Below are positions 26,416 through 34,515 of a stretch of 64,000 bases of DNA, one piece after another (position 1 is the first letter of the stretch; each line of letters starts with the position of its first letter). The notes below the pieces were generated by a model. That model was given only the letters and a program-made list of their open reading frames with translations, did not search any database and was not told the DNA's origin. Position numbers and translations under genes: made by a program. This DNA comes from Arthrobacter rhizophilus. Lineage in GTDB: Bacteria > Actinomycetota > Actinomycetes > Actinomycetales > Micrococcaceae. The DNA lies in assembly GCF_026241105.1 (NCBI RefSeq), contig NZ_JAPFFT010000005.1:124001-188000 (forward strand), read 5' to 3'.

Positions 26416-26474
26416 TGAAGAAATCTTCAATTGCCCTTGACTGACGATATCGTCATAATCGATGATTTAGTCAG
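26416..26474 (+). promoter_or_regulatory. Promoter and TetR operator of the catabolic operon
   Basis: A 14-bp perfect palindrome TGACGATATCGTCA lies at 26442-26455 and overlaps possible plus-strand promoters: TTGCCC (26431) with 17 bases to CATAAT (26454), or TTGACT (26437) with 18 bases to GATGAT (26461). A second dyad, TGAAG-AAAT-CTTCA, is at 26416-26429, and CTGAC/GTCAG arms bracket 26441-26474. Confidence 0.65.
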
Positions 26475-26489
26475 AAAGAGAGCCAATCA

Positions 26490-27632
26490 ATGAACGACCA
26501 CCACGACCACCACGGCACCCACAGCGATCTTCACAGTGACCAGGGGGCGCTGCGAGGCGAGCACCCCGGACGGGCGGCGAACCCGATCATCAAGGTGCAC
26601 GACATCGCCTGGCTCGAGTTCCAGAAGCCAGACCTGCCCGCTGCAGAGACCTTCGCACACGCTTTCGGCTTCGCCACGAGTCTGCGAACCCGTGACGAAC
26701 TGCATCTCCGCGGCACTGACACCGGAGCGCCGTGCGTGATCGTACGGCGCGGACCGAGATCGCATTACGTGGGTGCCGCGTTCGCTGCGGCCGAAGCATC
26801 GGACGTCCTTCGCCTGGCTGACGCGACGGGCGCGACCTCGAAGAAGCTGCCGGAGACAATCGGCGGCATAGGAGTCGGCCTCGTGGATCCGAGCGGCGCT
26901 GCGATCCGCGTCGTCGCAGACACACACAAACTCCCCGCCCTACCGGCCCAGACGCCCCTCACGTTCAACGCCGGCCACGCGGTGGCGCGGACCAACCAGG
27001 CCCAGCGGCCACTGCGTCAACCAGCGACGGTCCAGCGCCTCGGTCACGTCGTGCTGCAGAGCACAAAGTACCGTGAAACGCTCGACTGGTACCTCCAGCA
27101 CCTCGGCCTGATCGTCAGTGACTTCCTCTACTACCCGGGGCAGCGCGAGCGCGGTCCGACAATGAGCTTCATCCGGTGCGACCGGGGTTCGACACCGACC
27201 GATCATCATACGATCGCGATGACGCTGGGACCGACGAATCGCTACGTGCACTCCGCATACCAGGTCGCCGACATTGATGCTCTTGCCGCCGGGGGTGAGC
27301 TTCTGCGCAACCTTGGGTACCAGCGTTCGTGGGGGATCGGCCGCCACATCCAGGGCAGCCAAATTTTCGACTACTGGCGCGACCCCAACGGCTTCCTGGT
27401 TGAGCACTTCACTGATGGGGACATGTTCGACTGCACCCTCGAGCCCGGTTGGGCACAAATGTCCGCCTCCGGTCTCGCCCAGTGGGGCCCTCCGGCCAGC
27501 AAGGACTTCCTCGGTATCTCCCCGGGCCGAGAGTCGCTGCGCGAGCTGGCCTCGATGGTCTCAGCGCTCCGCGACGACAACGAGTTCGATCTCACGAGGC
27601 TGCGCGGCCTGATGAAAGTAGCCACCTCATGA
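26490..27632 (+). CDS. Type I extradiol (catechol-type) ring-cleavage dioxygenase
   Basis: 380 residues, two-domain VOC fold. Predicted Fe(II) ligands are H186, H254 and E305, with second-shell H239, H286 and Y295; spacing between them matches BphC (146, 195, 210, 241, 250, 260) almost exactly. The N-terminal domain (about 33-160) lacks ligands, as usual. The first 18 residues are unusually histidine-rich (NDHHDHHGTHSDLHSD). It cleaves a catechol or trihydroxybenzene next to the hydroxyl pair; similarity in the second half is to 2,4,5-trihydroxytoluene oxygenase-like enzymes (from memory, not searched). First gene of a five-gene coupled operon. Confidence 0.92.
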   Translation: MNDHHDHHGTHSDLHSDQGALRGEHPGRAANPIIKVHDIAWLEFQKPDLPAAETFAHAFGFATSLRTRDELHLRGTDTGAPCVIVRRGPRSHYVGAAFAAAEASDVLRLADATGATSKKLPETIGGIGVGLVDPSGAAIRVVADTHKLPALPAQTPLTFNAGHAVARTNQAQRPLRQPATVQRLGHVVLQSTKYRETLDWYLQHLGLIVSDFLYYPGQRERGPTMSFIRCDRGSTPTDHHTIAMTLGPTNRYVHSAYQVADIDALAAGGELLRNLGYQRSWGIGRHIQGSQIFDYWRDPNGFLVEHFTDGDMFDCTLEPGWAQMSASGLAQWGPPASKDFLGISPGRESLRELASMVSALRDDNEFDLTRLRGLMKVATS

Positions 27633-28567
27633 CCGTCTCCATCCTGCGTACCGCCGACGGCTGGTGGGTCCATACGCCCACTGGTGCTATCCGAATCGCC
27701 ACCCCTGCGACCACCACGGGCGAGCTGCTCGCCGATCGGGCGGCCATCCAAGCCGCTATCGGCGGAAGTGAGACTGTGCCCGTGGAAAACCTCGACCTCG
27801 TTTCGCCGATCACAGTGCCGTGCCGGGTGATGGCCCAAATGACGAACTTTGCCTCGCACGTAAGAGACGCCGGCATGGATCCTAAGAAGATCCCGCTGAC
27901 ATTCTTCCGCAAGTCCTCCGGCTCGATCAGCGGGCCTTATGACGACGTCGTCCGGCCCGGGCACGTGCGGTTCCTCGACTACGAGGCTGAGATTGGCCTC
28001 GTGATGGGCCGTGAGACCCCGGTCGGCGCTGTCATCAGCGATGAGACGATCGCCGACTACGTCGCTGGACTCGTGATCACCAACGACGTCTCGGCCCGCG
28101 ACCTGCAACTCCTGAAGACCCAGTTCTACGAGTCCAAGTCCTATCCGGGCTTCACCCCCACCGGACCGACGCTCGTGCTTTTCGACGATGAGGACTGGAA
28201 GCGCTTTGGTGAGCTGCGGTTGCGGCTTTGGGTAAACGGTGAGATCCGCCAGGACATGACGGTGGCCGACATGATCTACCTCCCGGTCGAGGCGTTGCGG
28301 GCACTCACCCGCTTCCAGCACCTCTCACCGGGTGACCTGGTCCTGACAGGCACACCTGCCGGCACCGCACTGAGCGCACCACCGAAGCCAGTCGAGATGA
28401 TCGCCAATCTGCTACCTCCGGCCATTAAGTGGCGTCTTTTCTTCAAGGCCCAAGGCCGCAATCCGAAGTACCTCAAGGGGGGTGACGTCATAGAGATCGC
28501 CATCAGCACCGACGACGGGAAGGTCGACCTGGGGCGCCAGGGCACGATGGTGAGGGAGGCCCGGTGA
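27629..28567 (+). CDS. Fumarylacetoacetate hydrolase-family protein
   Basis: 312 residues; the ATG overlaps the dioxygenase stop (ATGA). The FAH domain has the metal-binding set E119, E121 (DYEAEIGLVMG) and D153 (TNDVSARD), with a late LTGTPAGTA motif. In aromatic pathways such enzymes hydrolyse, hydrate, isomerise or decarboxylate ring-fission products. The pairing with an extradiol dioxygenase recalls the DntD/DntG pair, where the FAH-type enzyme splits the product to pyruvate and a semialdehyde (inference). Confidence 0.92.
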   Translation: MTVSILRTADGWWVHTPTGAIRIATPATTTGELLADRAAIQAAIGGSETVPVENLDLVSPITVPCRVMAQMTNFASHVRDAGMDPKKIPLTFFRKSSGSISGPYDDVVRPGHVRFLDYEAEIGLVMGRETPVGAVISDETIADYVAGLVITNDVSARDLQLLKTQFYESKSYPGFTPTGPTLVLFDDEDWKRFGELRLRLWVNGEIRQDMTVADMIYLPVEALRALTRFQHLSPGDLVLTGTPAGTALSAPPKPVEMIANLLPPAIKWRLFFKAQGRNPKYLKGGDVIEIAISTDDGKVDLGRQGTMVREAR

Positions 28568-30462
28568 ACGGTACGCCTCTTTGGCCGCGGTACTCGAGCC
28601 CGGACGACGTCGTCGAGATCGAGAGGACGCCCCTCTCGGAACGCGGTCTTCCGGCGTCGACATACGAGCTGCTGTGTAGGGCCGCCCAGCTGTGGCCGGA
28701 TCGCACGGCGGCGGCGATAATTCGGGACTCTGAGCGTTGGCAGGAACCGGTCAAGCTGACGTTCGCCGAGCTTCTCTGGGACGTGAACCGGATAGCGAAC
28801 CTGCTGGCAGAAATCGGGGTTGGCCGCCAAGACACCGTTGCCTTACTCTCGCCCAACTGCCAGGAGCTCATCGCCGCGACCTTGGCCTCCCAGGCTGCCG
28901 GGATCGCCGTCCCGATTAATCCCGGCCTATCCGAGGATCATATTGCCGAGTTGCTCCAGCGCTCGGGTGCGCGTGTGCTGGTGGCCGCCGGGCCTGATCT
29001 TGATCCGGTCGTCACCGAGACCGCGTTCAGCCTTGCGAACAAGGGCCTGGTGGACCATGTGCTCCTTTTGTCATCAACCGGACAGGCGCCAGCCGGCCCG
29101 GCCGGGACCGTGGGATATGCAAGCGTGGACTACCTGATGCGGCGGGCAGCAGACGCATCGTCCGAGCAGTTCCACGGCGATCAGCCCGGACCAGGCGATC
29201 TGGCGGCGCTCTTCCACACCGGCGGCACTACCGGGACCCCGAAGCTGGCGGCACACACCCAGGCCAATGAGATCGCAGACGCTTGGATGCTCGCAGCCAA
29301 CGAGCTCGTCGACGAGAACGCGGTGTACTTCGCCGCCCTGCCGCTGTTCCACGTCAACGCCCTCGTGGTGACCGTCCTCGCTCCCCTTTTCAAGGGCCAA
29401 TCGGTGGTGTGGTCCGGACCGTTGGGCTATCGCGAACCGGCTCTCTACAAGGTCTTCTGGAAGCTCGTCGAGCACCACCGGCTTACCGCGATGAGCGCCG
29501 TCCCTACCGTCTACGCCAAGCTCGCCGCGTCTCCCGTGAATGCCGACATCAGCAGCCTGCGCCACGCCATGGTCGGAGCCAGTCCCCTGCCCGCAGCCGT
29601 GCGCGCCGGCTTCGAGACGGCGACCGGCGTCGCCCTCACCGAAGGGTACGGCCTGACGGAAGCGACGTGCGTAAGCGTACGGAGCTTCCCAGACGCCACA
29701 AAGGGCTCGCTCGGCTGTCGACTGCCATACCAAGAGATCAAGGCGGTGCATGTCGACGACGCCGGACGCTGGCATGATCTCGAACCAGGCACGAGAGGCC
29801 TGCTGGTGATCAAGGGCCCGACGGTCTTCCCCGGCTACGTGATCGGGAACGGCCCCGGCGGCCTCTTGCTAGACAGCCTCGGCAAACTGCGGGATGGCTG
29901 GCTCGACACCGGCGACCTCGGACAGATCGATGAGGACGGCTTCATCCAGCTCACTGGTCGCGCCAAGGACCTGATAATCCGAGGCGGCCACAACATCGAC
30001 CCCGCAATCGTCGAGGACGTCCTCCTCACCCACCCGGACGTGACCGGCGCAGCGGCGGTCGGCAGACCCGACCGGCATGCGGGGGAGGTACCGGTCGCCT
30101 ACGTCACATTGACCGCGGGTGCGACCACCAGGACCGAGGACCTGATTCGATGGGCGGAGGACCGTGTCGGGGAACGGGCATCCACGCCGAAGTCCGTCAC
30201 CGTCGTCGACCAGCTTCCGGTCACCGCGGTCGGCAAACCATACAAGCTCGCGCTCCGGGCGGACGCCACAAGGGAAGCGCTGAGGGAGGCCTTACGGGAG
30301 ATGGCCGCCGTGCACGCCGTGGAAGCCGATATCGAGGACGGCGCGATAGTCGTCACCGTGACTGCTGACGAGGCATCGCATACGGCCGTCAAGCATGCCC
30401 TCGGCGAGTACGGCGTCCGATGGCGGGTCAGGCATTGTCCGGCACCAAAGGCGGATCGATGA
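28564..30462 (+). CDS. AMP-forming acyl-CoA ligase
   Basis: 632 residues from a GTG that overlaps the FAH stop (GTGA). ANL-superfamily features: P-loop HTGGTTGTPK near 218-228, VALTEGYGLTEAT around 355, the DGWLDTGDLGQID hinge region near 445 and the C-terminal lysine motif VGKPYK near 555. It extends about 50 residues beyond the usual end with a small alpha/beta tail. It probably activates the aromatic substrate or a side-chain acid product as a CoA ester. Confidence 0.93.
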   Translation: MNGTPLWPRYSSPDDVVEIERTPLSERGLPASTYELLCRAAQLWPDRTAAAIIRDSERWQEPVKLTFAELLWDVNRIANLLAEIGVGRQDTVALLSPNCQELIAATLASQAAGIAVPINPGLSEDHIAELLQRSGARVLVAAGPDLDPVVTETAFSLANKGLVDHVLLLSSTGQAPAGPAGTVGYASVDYLMRRAADASSEQFHGDQPGPGDLAALFHTGGTTGTPKLAAHTQANEIADAWMLAANELVDENAVYFAALPLFHVNALVVTVLAPLFKGQSVVWSGPLGYREPALYKVFWKLVEHHRLTAMSAVPTVYAKLAASPVNADISSLRHAMVGASPLPAAVRAGFETATGVALTEGYGLTEATCVSVRSFPDATKGSLGCRLPYQEIKAVHVDDAGRWHDLEPGTRGLLVIKGPTVFPGYVIGNGPGGLLLDSLGKLRDGWLDTGDLGQIDEDGFIQLTGRAKDLIIRGGHNIDPAIVEDVLLTHPDVTGAAAVGRPDRHAGEVPVAYVTLTAGATTRTEDLIRWAEDRVGERASTPKSVTVVDQLPVTAVGKPYKLALRADATREALREALREMAAVHAVEADIEDGAIVVTVTADEASHTAVKHALGEYGVRWRVRHCPAPKADR

Positions 30463-30806
30463 TCATCGTCCTCACGGCAGTCCTGGTTGGATGCTTCACC
30501 ATGCTCGGCCTGGCAAAGGTGGTCGGCGCGCCGGGGATGCTCGTCCGCGCCGCGCATGTGGGTTTCAACAGCGACGCCTACAAGCGCATCGGCGCGCTGG
30601 AGCTGCTTGCCGTCCTCGGCCTCCTGCTCGGGCTGATCGAGGCGTGGATCGGCCTCGCAGCAGCCGTCGGCCTCGTGCTTCTGATGGCAGGAGCCTGCGT
30701 CACCCACCTCAGGAAAGGCGACGGTCCACGCGAGATCGCCCCGGCGGTGGTCATGACGGCGGCACTCGTCAGCTATCTTGTTCTCATTGCGGGGGCAATA
30801 GCATGA
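30459..30806 (+). CDS. DoxX-like small membrane protein
   Basis: 115 residues, four predicted helices, starting at an ATG that overlaps the ligase stop (ATGA) with AAGGCGG upstream. The pattern MLGLAKVVGAPGML...HVGFNSDAYKRIGALELLAVLGLLLGL is that of DoxX-like proteins. Being translated inside a catabolic operon suggests a membrane or redox-related role, for example supporting the monooxygenase or substrate entry; this is inference. Confidence 0.83.
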   Translation: MIIVLTAVLVGCFTMLGLAKVVGAPGMLVRAAHVGFNSDAYKRIGALELLAVLGLLLGLIEAWIGLAAAVGLVLLMAGACVTHLRKGDGPREIAPAVVMTAALVSYLVLIAGAIA

Positions 30807-32350
30807 GCACCCACAACCGTGGCGCGGTGTCTGTGGTCGTAATCGGCGCTGGCCCTTCCGGGCTGGCCGTCGCCACGCTACTCGGCCTGTACGGAGTCGA
30901 GTGCCTTGTCCTGGACCGCTGGGAGGGCGTCTACCCGCTACCACGAGCGGTACATCTTGACGACGAGGTCTATCGCATCCTCAACCGCCTAGGCGTGGCG
31001 ACGCAATTCGCCGGGCTCAGCCGCCCCGCACGCGGGCTACGTCTGCTCACACCCGGCCACCAGGTGATCGCGGAGTTCCAGCGATCGACCGACATCGGCG
31101 CCCACGGCTACCCCCAAGCGAACATGTTCGACCAGCCGGACCTTGAGCAGCTCATGCGAGACAACCTCCGGATGATGCCTACGGTGACCCTGCGCGGCAA
31201 TGTGGAGGTGCTCGGTGTGACCCAAGGCAACGCGGCAGTTCGGGTGGACTTCACGGATCGTGTCACCGGGATACGCGAGTCGGTCCGTGCCAGCCACGTC
31301 CTCGGCTGCGACGGCGCCAACAGCGAGGTGAGGGAAGCCATCGGGGCGGACATGGAGGATCTGGGCTTCGAACAGCGATGGCTGGTTATCGACATCGACA
31401 CCGCAGCGCCACTGAACCAATGGGAAGGCGTCCACCAGCTGTGCGACTCCTACCGTGCCGGTACCTACATGCGCGTCGGAGAAGTGCGCTACCGCTGGGA
31501 GTTCCGACTGCTGCCTGGCGAGACTGCCGCCGACTTCGCGACGATGGACACTCTCCATCCGCTGATCCGGCCGTGGACCGGCGACATCCCGGCGGACGAT
31601 CTGCACGTGCTCCGGGTGGCCGACTACACCTTCCACGCCCAGATCGCCAACAAGTGGCGCGACCGCCGCGTCTTCCTCCTCGGCGACGCCGCTCACCTGA
31701 GTCCTCCCTTCATCGGTCAGGGCATGGGGGCGGGACTCCGAGATGCGATGAACCTGGCCTGGAAGCTCGCCGGCGTTCTTGCCGGCGACCTCCCCGCAAC
31801 CGCGCTGGCAAGCTACCAGGCCGAGCGCAAGCGACACGCGAGAAGAACAATCACCCTCGCAAAGCTGGTCGGCCTCACTATGACCGCGGGCGGTCGCTTC
31901 GGCACCGGCCTACGGAGGTTCCTCGGACCGGGCCTGCACCTCGTGGCAGGACTCGCCGCCCGGTCCTGGGCAGCGCTACCCTCTGGCTCTCGCGTTCGGC
32001 TCTCGGCACTCGCCCGCACCTCCGTCGTCGGACGTCTCTGTCCCAACGCCCCGACGTCGGTTAACCCCGACGCCAACCGGTTCGACGACGTCGCCGGAGA
32101 CGGATTCGCGCTGTTGGCTCTCGCGATCACGCCCGAGGAGTGCGAACGCATCCTTCACAAGGGCGCGGCACCTGTCGTCCCCGACCCCGGATCTGAGCTC
32201 CACCAGTGGCTGGTCCGTTATCGAGTCGCTGCTGCGGTTGTCCGCCCGGACAGAACCGTGATGTTCACCTCCGACTCCGTCTCCGGGAGCCTCACCCGCT
32301 TGCCGTCGTTCCTCTCGGCAACCGCGCACGCTGAACGAACAAAGCGTTGA
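30803..32350 (+). CDS. FAD-dependent aromatic monooxygenase, MhpA/PheA type
   Basis: 515 residues; the ATG overlaps the DoxX-like stop (ATGA). Class A flavoprotein hydroxylase: Rossmann GxGxxG as VVVIGAGPSGLAVA near residues 11-24, the DG motif CDGANSEVR (about 170) and the GD motif VFLLGDAAHLSPPFIGQGMG (about 290). These enzymes hydroxylate a phenol next to its hydroxyl with NAD(P)H and oxygen. The likely role is to make the catechol-type substrate for the dioxygenase at the start of the operon. Specific substrate unknown. Confidence 0.92.
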   Translation: MSTHNRGAVSVVVIGAGPSGLAVATLLGLYGVECLVLDRWEGVYPLPRAVHLDDEVYRILNRLGVATQFAGLSRPARGLRLLTPGHQVIAEFQRSTDIGAHGYPQANMFDQPDLEQLMRDNLRMMPTVTLRGNVEVLGVTQGNAAVRVDFTDRVTGIRESVRASHVLGCDGANSEVREAIGADMEDLGFEQRWLVIDIDTAAPLNQWEGVHQLCDSYRAGTYMRVGEVRYRWEFRLLPGETAADFATMDTLHPLIRPWTGDIPADDLHVLRVADYTFHAQIANKWRDRRVFLLGDAAHLSPPFIGQGMGAGLRDAMNLAWKLAGVLAGDLPATALASYQAERKRHARRTITLAKLVGLTMTAGGRFGTGLRRFLGPGLHLVAGLAARSWAALPSGSRVRLSALARTSVVGRLCPNAPTSVNPDANRFDDVAGDGFALLALAITPEECERILHKGAAPVVPDPGSELHQWLVRYRVAAAVVRPDRTVMFTSDSVSGSLTRLPSFLSATAHAERTKR

Positions 32351-32353
32351 ACC

Positions 32354-32389
32354 AAAAATCCCCGCCCTCTACTGAGGACGGGGATTTTT
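32354..32389. terminator. Bidirectional terminator, catabolic operon and tRNA-Asn copy 2
   Basis: Arms AAAAATCCCCGCCCTC and GAGGACGGGGATTTTT around a short loop; both sides carry five A or T, so it can serve the plus-strand operon and the minus-strand tRNA. It shares an 18- and a 16-base block with the terminator at 25456-25490. Confidence 0.9.
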
Positions 32390-32394
32390 GAGTA

Positions 32395-32478
32395 GCGCTC
32401 CTCCGACTGGACTTGAACCAGTAACCCTTCGATTAACAGTCGAATGCTCTGCCAATTGAGCTACGGAGGAATGAAGCG
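32395..32478. repeat. 84-bp direct repeat, copy 2 (tRNA-Asn)
   Basis: Perfect copy of 21747-21830. This copy sits beside dnaG in the order dgt-dnaG-tRNA-Asn also found in other actinobacteria, so it is probably the ancestral site. Confidence 0.95.
32398..32470 (-). tRNA. tRNA-Asn(GTT), copy 2
   Basis: 73-nt cloverleaf identical to the gene at 21750-21822, anticodon GTT, discriminator G. It lies 63 bases downstream of dnaG on the same strand, in the actinobacterial order. Confidence 0.97.
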
Positions 32479-32533
32479 TGTACCAGCCTAACAAAGGGCC
32501 GCCGGTAAACGAAATCGGCGCCGCGAAAGGCCC

Positions 32534-34459
32534 TCAGCTATCCATCCGGAGAGCACGGCGCTGCATTTCCAGCTCCATGAGTTCCCGGTTGAGGCGTTGG
32601 AACTCCTCCGGCTGGGCCGAGGCATCCAGACGCTGCAACTGGCCCATCTTGTCCGCCTTGACACGGGTGATCTGCAGTTCGAACAGCCGCGCCAGGATGT
32701 CGCGGCAGTACCGCTGGAGAGCTTCAGGCGTACTGGCCGGCAGGGGTACAACGGCAAGCTCGGAAACCAAGCCTCTGAGTGGCTCCGGAACTTCCCGGCG
32801 GATCCCTTCCACCCAGGCAACAGGGTCGCCCACATGAGCGAGCCCGGCGGCCCGAACCGCCGTGTGTACCGCAGAGTAGGCCGGAGTGACGAAGTGGCAG
32901 GCCTCAAACCGTTCCCAGGCTTCGCCTCCAAGGACAGCAGGGTTCTGGATGACCACCTCGAGGGCCTGGCGTTCCATCGCGGCCACGGGATCCCGCGGAT
33001 CCGGACGCATGAAAGCGATAGAAGCGTCCGACGGCGGTGCTGCCGCCGGCTGGCCGGCCTGGGCCGGCGCTGTTCGGGAACCGGTCCCTGCAGCTCCCGC
33101 AGCCACCGTCGCGGGAGCGCCGGAAGCAGCGCGCTTGGCAGCAGCATTCACCATTCGAAGTACTTCGTTGGGGTCCGCGAGTCCCAGCCATCCTGTGAGA
33201 GCTTGGCTGTACCCCGTACGCGTCGAAATGTCACGAATGGCGGCCACGACCGGGGCCGATGCCCGCAATCCCTGCACCCGACCTTCAACCGTGTCGAGGT
33301 CGAACTGCTTCAAGGTAGTACGGATAGCAAACTCGAACAGCGGTCGCCGCGACTTCACAAGCGAATGGACAGCCGCGTCCCCCTTGAGTTGGCGCAGATC
33401 GCAGGGATCGGCTCCGCTAGGCTCCACTGCCACGTAGGTCTGGGCGACGAAACGCTGGTCCTCCTCGAAGGCGCGCAAGGCCGCCTTCTGCCCGGCGGCG
33501 TCGCCGTCGAAGGTGAAGATGACCTCTCCCCCGGAGCCGTCGTCGGACAGCAAGCGGCGGGCGATCTTGATGTGGTCCGTACCGAAAGCCGTACCGCAGG
33601 TGGCCACAGCGGTACCGACGCCGGCCAGATGGCAGGCCATGACGTCCGTGTAGCCCTCCACCACCACCAATTGGCGGTCCTTGGCGATGTTCCGCTTGGC
33701 AAGGTCGATGCCGTAGAGGACCTGTGATTTCTTGTAGAGCACGGTCTCCGGGGTGTTCAGGTACTTCGGGCCTTGATCGTCCTCGTAAAGCTTGCGGGCG
33801 CCAAAGCCGATGGTGTCTCCGGCTATGTCCCGGATGGGCCAGATGAGCCGGCCGCGAAAGCGGTCGTAAATGCCCCTGTTGCCTTCGGAAAACATCCCCG
33901 TCAGCTTCAATTCAGCGTCCGTGAACCCGCGGCCGCGCAGGTGTTTCAGGAGCGAGTCCCAGCCCTGCGGCGCGTAGCCGACCCCAAACTGTTCGGCGGC
34001 GGTCCGATCGAAACCGCGGCCATGGAGGAAGTTGCGGCCCTCCGCGGCGCCTGCCGTGAGCAGTTGGGCACGGAAGAACTCGTCGGCGATCTTGTGGGCG
34101 TCCAGAAGCCGTTGGCGCTTACCGACCTCTTCGCGGTTGGGACCCGTGCCACCGTCTTCATAGCGCAGCTCGTAGCCGATCCGGGCTGCAAGCTTTTCCA
34201 CGGCTTCATGGAAGGAACTGTGGTCCATCTTCTGGACGAAGGAGATGGCGTCGCCGTCTTCGCCACAGCCGAAGCAGTGGTACCGGCCTACTTGGGGACG
34301 GACAGTGAACGACGGCGAGCGCTCGTCGTGGAAGGGGCACAGGCCTTTGAAGGTGCCCAGGCCAGCCCCCTTGAGGGTGACGTAACCGTCCACCACTTCC
34401 TTGATATCGGTGCGCTGGCGTACTTCGTCGATATCTTCACGTTTGATCAGGCCAGCCAC
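32534..34459 (-). CDS. dnaG: DNA primase
   Basis: 641 residues. The N-terminal CHC2 zinc finger has C41, H44, C62 and C65. The TOPRIM core has VVEGYTDVMA and the FDGDAAGQKAA metal site. A Pro/Ala-rich linker (about 440-490) leads to the C-terminal DnaB-binding domain. It synthesises RNA primers at the replication fork. The gene lies directly after dgt (56-base gap) on the same strand. Confidence 0.98.
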   Translation of the reverse strand: MAGLIKREDIDEVRQRTDIKEVVDGYVTLKGAGLGTFKGLCPFHDERSPSFTVRPQVGRYHCFGCGEDGDAISFVQKMDHSSFHEAVEKLAARIGYELRYEDGGTGPNREEVGKRQRLLDAHKIADEFFRAQLLTAGAAEGRNFLHGRGFDRTAAEQFGVGYAPQGWDSLLKHLRGRGFTDAELKLTGMFSEGNRGIYDRFRGRLIWPIRDIAGDTIGFGARKLYEDDQGPKYLNTPETVLYKKSQVLYGIDLAKRNIAKDRQLVVVEGYTDVMACHLAGVGTAVATCGTAFGTDHIKIARRLLSDDGSGGEVIFTFDGDAAGQKAALRAFEEDQRFVAQTYVAVEPSGADPCDLRQLKGDAAVHSLVKSRRPLFEFAIRTTLKQFDLDTVEGRVQGLRASAPVVAAIRDISTRTGYSQALTGWLGLADPNEVLRMVNAAAKRAASGAPATVAAGAAGTGSRTAPAQAGQPAAAPPSDASIAFMRPDPRDPVAAMERQALEVVIQNPAVLGGEAWERFEACHFVTPAYSAVHTAVRAAGLAHVGDPVAWVEGIRREVPEPLRGLVSELAVVPLPASTPEALQRYCRDILARLFELQITRVKADKMGQLQRLDASAQPEEFQRLNRELMELEMQRRALRMDS

Positions 34460-34515
34460 GTCACCATCCTAGTCGCTCCGCCGGACCTGCCCCGGGCCGG
34501 GAACTACCGGGGCGG

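Noticed and set aside
30395..30802. N-terminal extension of the monooxygenase
   Set aside because: The frame is open upstream, but it overlaps the ligase and DoxX-like genes and the flavin-binding motif begins right after the ATG at 30803, which also fits the operon's overlap pattern.
21747..32478. Integrase or transposase inside the tRNA-Asn-bounded region
   Set aside because: All reading frames in the region were accounted for and none shows tyrosine recombinase, serine recombinase or DDE motifs.
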